Below are positions 61,367-64,000 of a stretch of 64,000 nucleotides of DNA, piece by piece. Each line of letters starts with the position of its first letter. Position 1 is the first letter of the stretch. Both the position numbers and the translations under genes were made by a program. The notes below the pieces were generated by a model. The model searched no databases. It had not been told where the DNA came from and worked only from the letters and a program-made list of their open reading frames with translations. Source of the DNA: an uncultured Parasphingopyxis sp. (GTDB lineage: Bacteria; Pseudomonadota; Alphaproteobacteria; Sphingomonadales; Sphingomonadaceae); the NCBI RefSeq assembly GCF_937129435.1, contig NZ_CAKZNF010000004.1:1-64000 (forward strand), given 5' to 3'.

Positions 61367-62047
61367 ATGCTGATTGTGCCGCAGGACATGAACCGAAATG
61401 CGAAGAGCGTGCAGGACATGGGCGACCCTGCCGACACCGGCGCGATGCTGATTTCATATATGTGCGAGCGCATTGGAATCGACGATCTCGACGGACTCGA
61501 CATTCTCGACCTGGGGTGCGGAACGCGTTTCAGCGAGGCGATACTCAACCGCGATCTACCCGTCGGCAGCTACACCGGAATCGAGGTGAAGCAGAACATC
61601 GTCGATTTTCTGCATGACAATGTCGACGACAGCCGGTTCGCCTATTTCCAATTCGACATCAAAAACTTGTGTTACAATCCGAAGGGTATCGCATTGAGCG
61701 AAGGCTTGGGTGACGAGATTTCGGCGGCGCTCGATCACAAGCGTTTCGACATTGCCTGCATGTTCTCCGTCATCACGCACCAGCAACCCGATGAAGCCCA
61801 TGCGATCTTTCGCTTGCTCGCGCGGCATATACGACCCGGCGGGCACCTTTTCTTCTCCGCCTTCATTCACGAAGGGGAGCCGGACCATAAGGAGCTGAAG
61901 CCGCAACGCCCCGGCATGCAGAGCAGTTTTTCGGCCGTGCATATGGCGCAAATGCTCGCCGATACCGGCTGGTCTGTCGTGTCGCGGGCCGATCCGGCCC
62001 CCGAGGGATTGCCGATCATGTGGTCCTATCTGTGCGCTCCAGTCTAA
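61367..62047 (+). CDS. Class I SAM-dependent methyltransferase
   Basis: The 226-residue protein has motif I LDILDLGCGTRFSEAIL, motif II SYTGIEVKQNIVDFLHD and a motif IV region FDIACMFSVITHQQPDEAHA. RLLARHIRPGGHLFFSAFIH and a C-terminal WSYLCAP complete the Rossmann core. Small-molecule or sugar methylation is likely from context, since it is followed by a sugar-type aminotransferase. Substrate unknown. The ATG at 61367 fits, although an internal ATG seven codons on is possible. Confidence 0.8.
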   Translation: MLIVPQDMNRNAKSVQDMGDPADTGAMLISYMCERIGIDDLDGLDILDLGCGTRFSEAILNRDLPVGSYTGIEVKQNIVDFLHDNVDDSRFAYFQFDIKNLCYNPKGIALSEGLGDEISAALDHKRFDIACMFSVITHQQPDEAHAIFRLLARHIRPGGHLFFSAFIHEGEPDHKELKPQRPGMQSSFSAVHMAQMLADTGWSVVSRADPAPEGLPIMWSYLCAPV

Positions 62048-62151
62048 AGCGCCCTGGCGGGCGTAAACCCGTGCTGGAGAATCGGACAAGACAGCTCGGC
62101 GAAACAAGAGCGGGGCTGGCGAATGGGTGCGACGCGGACTAGTCTGATATC

Positions 62152-63402
62152 GTGATAGAATCCGATCAGATTTCAGAGGCGCCCGGCTCTTTCCGCCGTG
62201 AAAAGATATCCGTGTCCGACCTTGCGGCCTTCGGCGGTGCGCCGCTTTTTTCAAGCCCGTTGCACGTCACGCGCCCCAATGCGGGCGACAAGGAACGCTT
62301 CTTCGGCCTCGTCGAAGAAAGCTGGGAACGGCGCTGGTTCACCAATGACGGCGTGATGGTCGCGGATCTCGAGACGAGGCTCGCTGACAGGCTCGGAGTG
62401 AAACATTGCATTACGGCGTCCAGCGGAACCGCGGCGATGGAACTTGCGATCCGGGCGCTCGAGCTTGCGGGGTCGGTGATCGTGCCCGCGTTTACGTTCG
62501 TGTCGACGGCACACATGCTGCATTGGGCCGGTATCAGGCCGGTATTCGCCGATATCGACCCTCGAAATTGGGCGCTGGATCCAGAATCGTGCCGCAAGAA
62601 GATCGCGCCTGATGTCAGCGCGGTCATCGCTACCCATCCTTTCGGGATGGCCGCGGACATCGAAGCGCTGCAGGCGCTCTGCGACAAGGAAGGCATTCCC
62701 CTCCTCTTCGATAGCGCACACGCCTTTGGTTGCACGTACCAGGGGAAGCCGATTGGTGGCTTCGGGCGTGCGGAAATCTTCAGCTTTCACGCCACCAAGG
62801 CCTTTCACACCTTCGAAGGTGGCGCCATCACAACCAATGATGATGCACTGGCTGCCGATTTACGGTCGATGCGCAACTTTGGCTTTAGCGGCTACGACCA
62901 GGTCGAGCGGGCGGGAACCAATGCGAAAATGTCTGAAATCCATGCCGCCATGGGACTGACCAATCTGGACGCTTTCGACGATATTCTCGCGGCCAGCGCC
63001 CGATGCTTTCAAAGCTATGAGCAGGCGTTGCGGGATATCGGCGGCATCACCATGCGGCTCCCCAATGCGGCTGACCGATCCAACCATCATTATGTCGCGG
63101 CGGAGACGGACAGCGAGCGGCTCGGGGTTACCCGAGACCAGCTGCTCGATTTACTCGGTGCCGAAGGCGTCTATGCCCGGAGATATTTCTACCCCGGCAC
63201 ACATCGCAGCGAACCCTATCGAACGCTTTTCCCCGATGCCGGAGCAAGCCTCCCTGTTACCGAAGCTCTCCTGAAACGGATTATTCAGTTTCCCGCCGGC
63301 GCGACGGTCGATGGCGACGACGTTCGCGCGCTCGGCAATCTCCTGCGCTTCATCGCCGCGCATGCCGCCGAGATTGCCGAAGCTCTCGCGCAGCGCGACT
63401 GA
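62152..63402 (+). CDS. DegT/DnrJ/EryC1/StrS-family aminotransferase
   Basis: This PLP enzyme of up to 416 residues is of the sugar-aminotransferase family. It has KHCITASSGTAAMELAIRAL, VIVPAFTFVSTAHMLHWAGI, PLLFDSAHAFGCTYQG, the Schiff-base Lys in FSFHATKAFHTFEGG, GFSGYDQVERAGTNAKMSEI and a late HRSEPYRT. It usually aminates nucleotide-linked 4- or 3-keto sugars used in surface glycans. The start is uncertain: GTG 62152 gives 20 extra residues, and GTG 62212 (SDLAAFGGAPLF) starts at the family's usual N-terminus. The next gene starts 7 bp after the stop. Confidence 0.88.
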   Translation: MIESDQISEAPGSFRREKISVSDLAAFGGAPLFSSPLHVTRPNAGDKERFFGLVEESWERRWFTNDGVMVADLETRLADRLGVKHCITASSGTAAMELAIRALELAGSVIVPAFTFVSTAHMLHWAGIRPVFADIDPRNWALDPESCRKKIAPDVSAVIATHPFGMAADIEALQALCDKEGIPLLFDSAHAFGCTYQGKPIGGFGRAEIFSFHATKAFHTFEGGAITTNDDALAADLRSMRNFGFSGYDQVERAGTNAKMSEIHAAMGLTNLDAFDDILAASARCFQSYEQALRDIGGITMRLPNAADRSNHHYVAAETDSERLGVTRDQLLDLLGAEGVYARRYFYPGTHRSEPYRTLFPDAGASLPVTEALLKRIIQFPAGATVDGDDVRALGNLLRFIAAHAAEIAEALAQRD

Positions 63403-63409
63403 TCCGGCG

Positions 63410-64000
63410 ATGCCGGCCACCCGGGAACCGATCGGCGGTGTTTTCGCCCTCGAAGAGCCAGTGCGGCAGGCTGACGGCGAGACGCTGCTCGAACGCTGGT
63501 CCAAGGGTGCCGCAGCGGTGCACCTGTTTCACAATGCCCGCAGCGCGCTGAGCCATATCCTAAATTCCATGCAGCCGTCACGGCTCTGGCTCCCCGCCTA
63601 TTTGTGCCCTGATACCCTGCAAGCCGTACCTGACGGTCTTACCCTCCTCTACTATCCCGTCGGCAGCACCCTCGAGCCGAATTTCGAGGTGCTGGAAAGC
63701 GAGATGCGCGCAGGCGACGCTGTTCTCGGCATTGCCTATTTTGGCCGCCTGCAGCCATCTGTTTGGCGTTCGATGGCGGAACGGCGGCAAGACATATTGT
63801 GGATCGAGGATTATGCCCAAGCGCTCGATACCGGCGGGGGCCCCTTGTCGAGCCTGCGAATCTACAGTCCGCGCAAGTTGCTTGGCGCGCCCGACGGCGG
63901 GATCCTCGTCGATACCGATGGCAAGGTACCAGCGCCGCTATTGGAGCTACCCGGCGACACCAAGTTTATCGACCCCTATCGAATGCGGGCGGCCGATCCT
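63410..64000 (+). CDS. Second aminotransferase-like (PLP fold type I) protein, truncated by window end
   Basis: An ATG at 63410 opens a frame with no stop through base 64000 (197 codons visible). It reads as a shorter, divergent PLP-fold protein: AVHLFHNARSALSHILNS, WLPAYLCPDTLQAV, VLGIAYFGRLQPS, the cofactor-Asp position in WIEDYAQALD, and a Lys in IYSPRKLLGAPDGGIL, matching the DegT pattern S-x-x-K...GG. It probably forms an operon with the preceding aminotransferase. Substrate and full length are unknown. Confidence 0.7.
   Translation, partial: MPATREPIGGVFALEEPVRQADGETLLERWSKGAAAVHLFHNARSALSHILNSMQPSRLWLPAYLCPDTLQAVPDGLTLLYYPVGSTLEPNFEVLESEMRAGDAVLGIAYFGRLQPSVWRSMAERRQDILWIEDYAQALDTGGGPLSSLRIYSPRKLLGAPDGGILVDTDGKVPAPLLELPGDTKFIDPYRMRAADP

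Noticed and set aside
1-64000. CRISPR arrays, complete insertion sequences and prophage genes
   Set aside because: None seen: no regularly spaced direct repeats, no transposase DDE or tyrosine recombinase motifs, no phage structural genes.

Overview
The window is high-GC bacterial chromosome with dense, mostly housekeeping gene content. Several features point to an alphaproteobacterium, most likely of the order Sphingomonadales. These are a 5-aminolevulinate synthase (C4 haem pathway), the order Tim44-like / mltA / smr, the dnaA-rpsT pair, TonB-dependent receptors, and several small exported proteins of a kind common in sphingomonads. The order is inferred from family resemblance and gene order, not from a database search. 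No rRNA, CRISPR array, prophage or complete insertion sequence was seen.

Layout. 1-5.5 kb: the end of a giant outer-membrane protein, tRNA-Leu(CAA), a DUF805 protein, a ComM/YifB ATPase and a PGPGW membrane protein. 5.5-8.6 kb: the rpmH-rnpA-yidD-yidC-engB ribosome/membrane-insertion operon. Here rpmH lies wholly inside the 5' part of the only canonically started rnpA frame. 8.6-12.5 kb: glutathione transferase, cupin, dapE, an ATP-grasp protein and a ZIP transporter. 12.5-20.7 kb: smr, mltA and Tim44-like on the minus strand, an exported serine hydrolase, then secB, murJ and trpS. 20.7-24.7 kb: a sulfotransferase-like gene, dnaA, rpsT and mutM. 24.7-31.5 kb: ubiE, ubiB, a methyltransferase, coaBC, DoxX, dut, moeB-like, DsrE-like and MAPEG, many with overlapping ends. 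31.5-36.9 kb: topA, dprA, plsY and murI. 37-42.4 kb: hemA and the rpiB-glyA-nrdR-trmJ operon. 42.5-44.8 kb: four tandem paralogous small exported proteins sharing a C-x16-C core, then rpsD. 45.3-51.5 kb: exported S9 and M28 peptidases, an exported methyltransferase-like protein, a type-5 uracil-DNA glycosylase, folK and tRNA-Lys(TTT).

51.5-55.3 kb is a decayed locus just downstream of tRNA-Lys. It holds the 3' third of a TonB-dependent receptor and, on the opposite strand, the 3' half of a DUF3299-type zinc-related protein, with their broken 5' ends meeting. An intact ZnuD-like zinc receptor with a His/acidic loop and a Zur-box-like site follows.

55.4-60.3 kb is a compact signalling island. 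It contains an RsbW-like ATPase, a FecR-domain exported protein, an OmpA-like lipoprotein, a CHASE2-SpoIIE phosphatase, a metallo-beta-lactamase-fold hydrolase and a STAS protein, which together look like a partner-switching circuit with an envelope input. 60.3-64 kb starts a surface-glycan-type locus: a sulfotransferase-like P-loop protein, a methyltransferase, a DegT/DnrJ-type sugar aminotransferase, and a second aminotransferase-like gene cut by the window end.

The observations most worth following up are the rpmH-in-rnpA nesting, the four-paralog C-x16-C array, the partner-switching island and the relic zinc locus.
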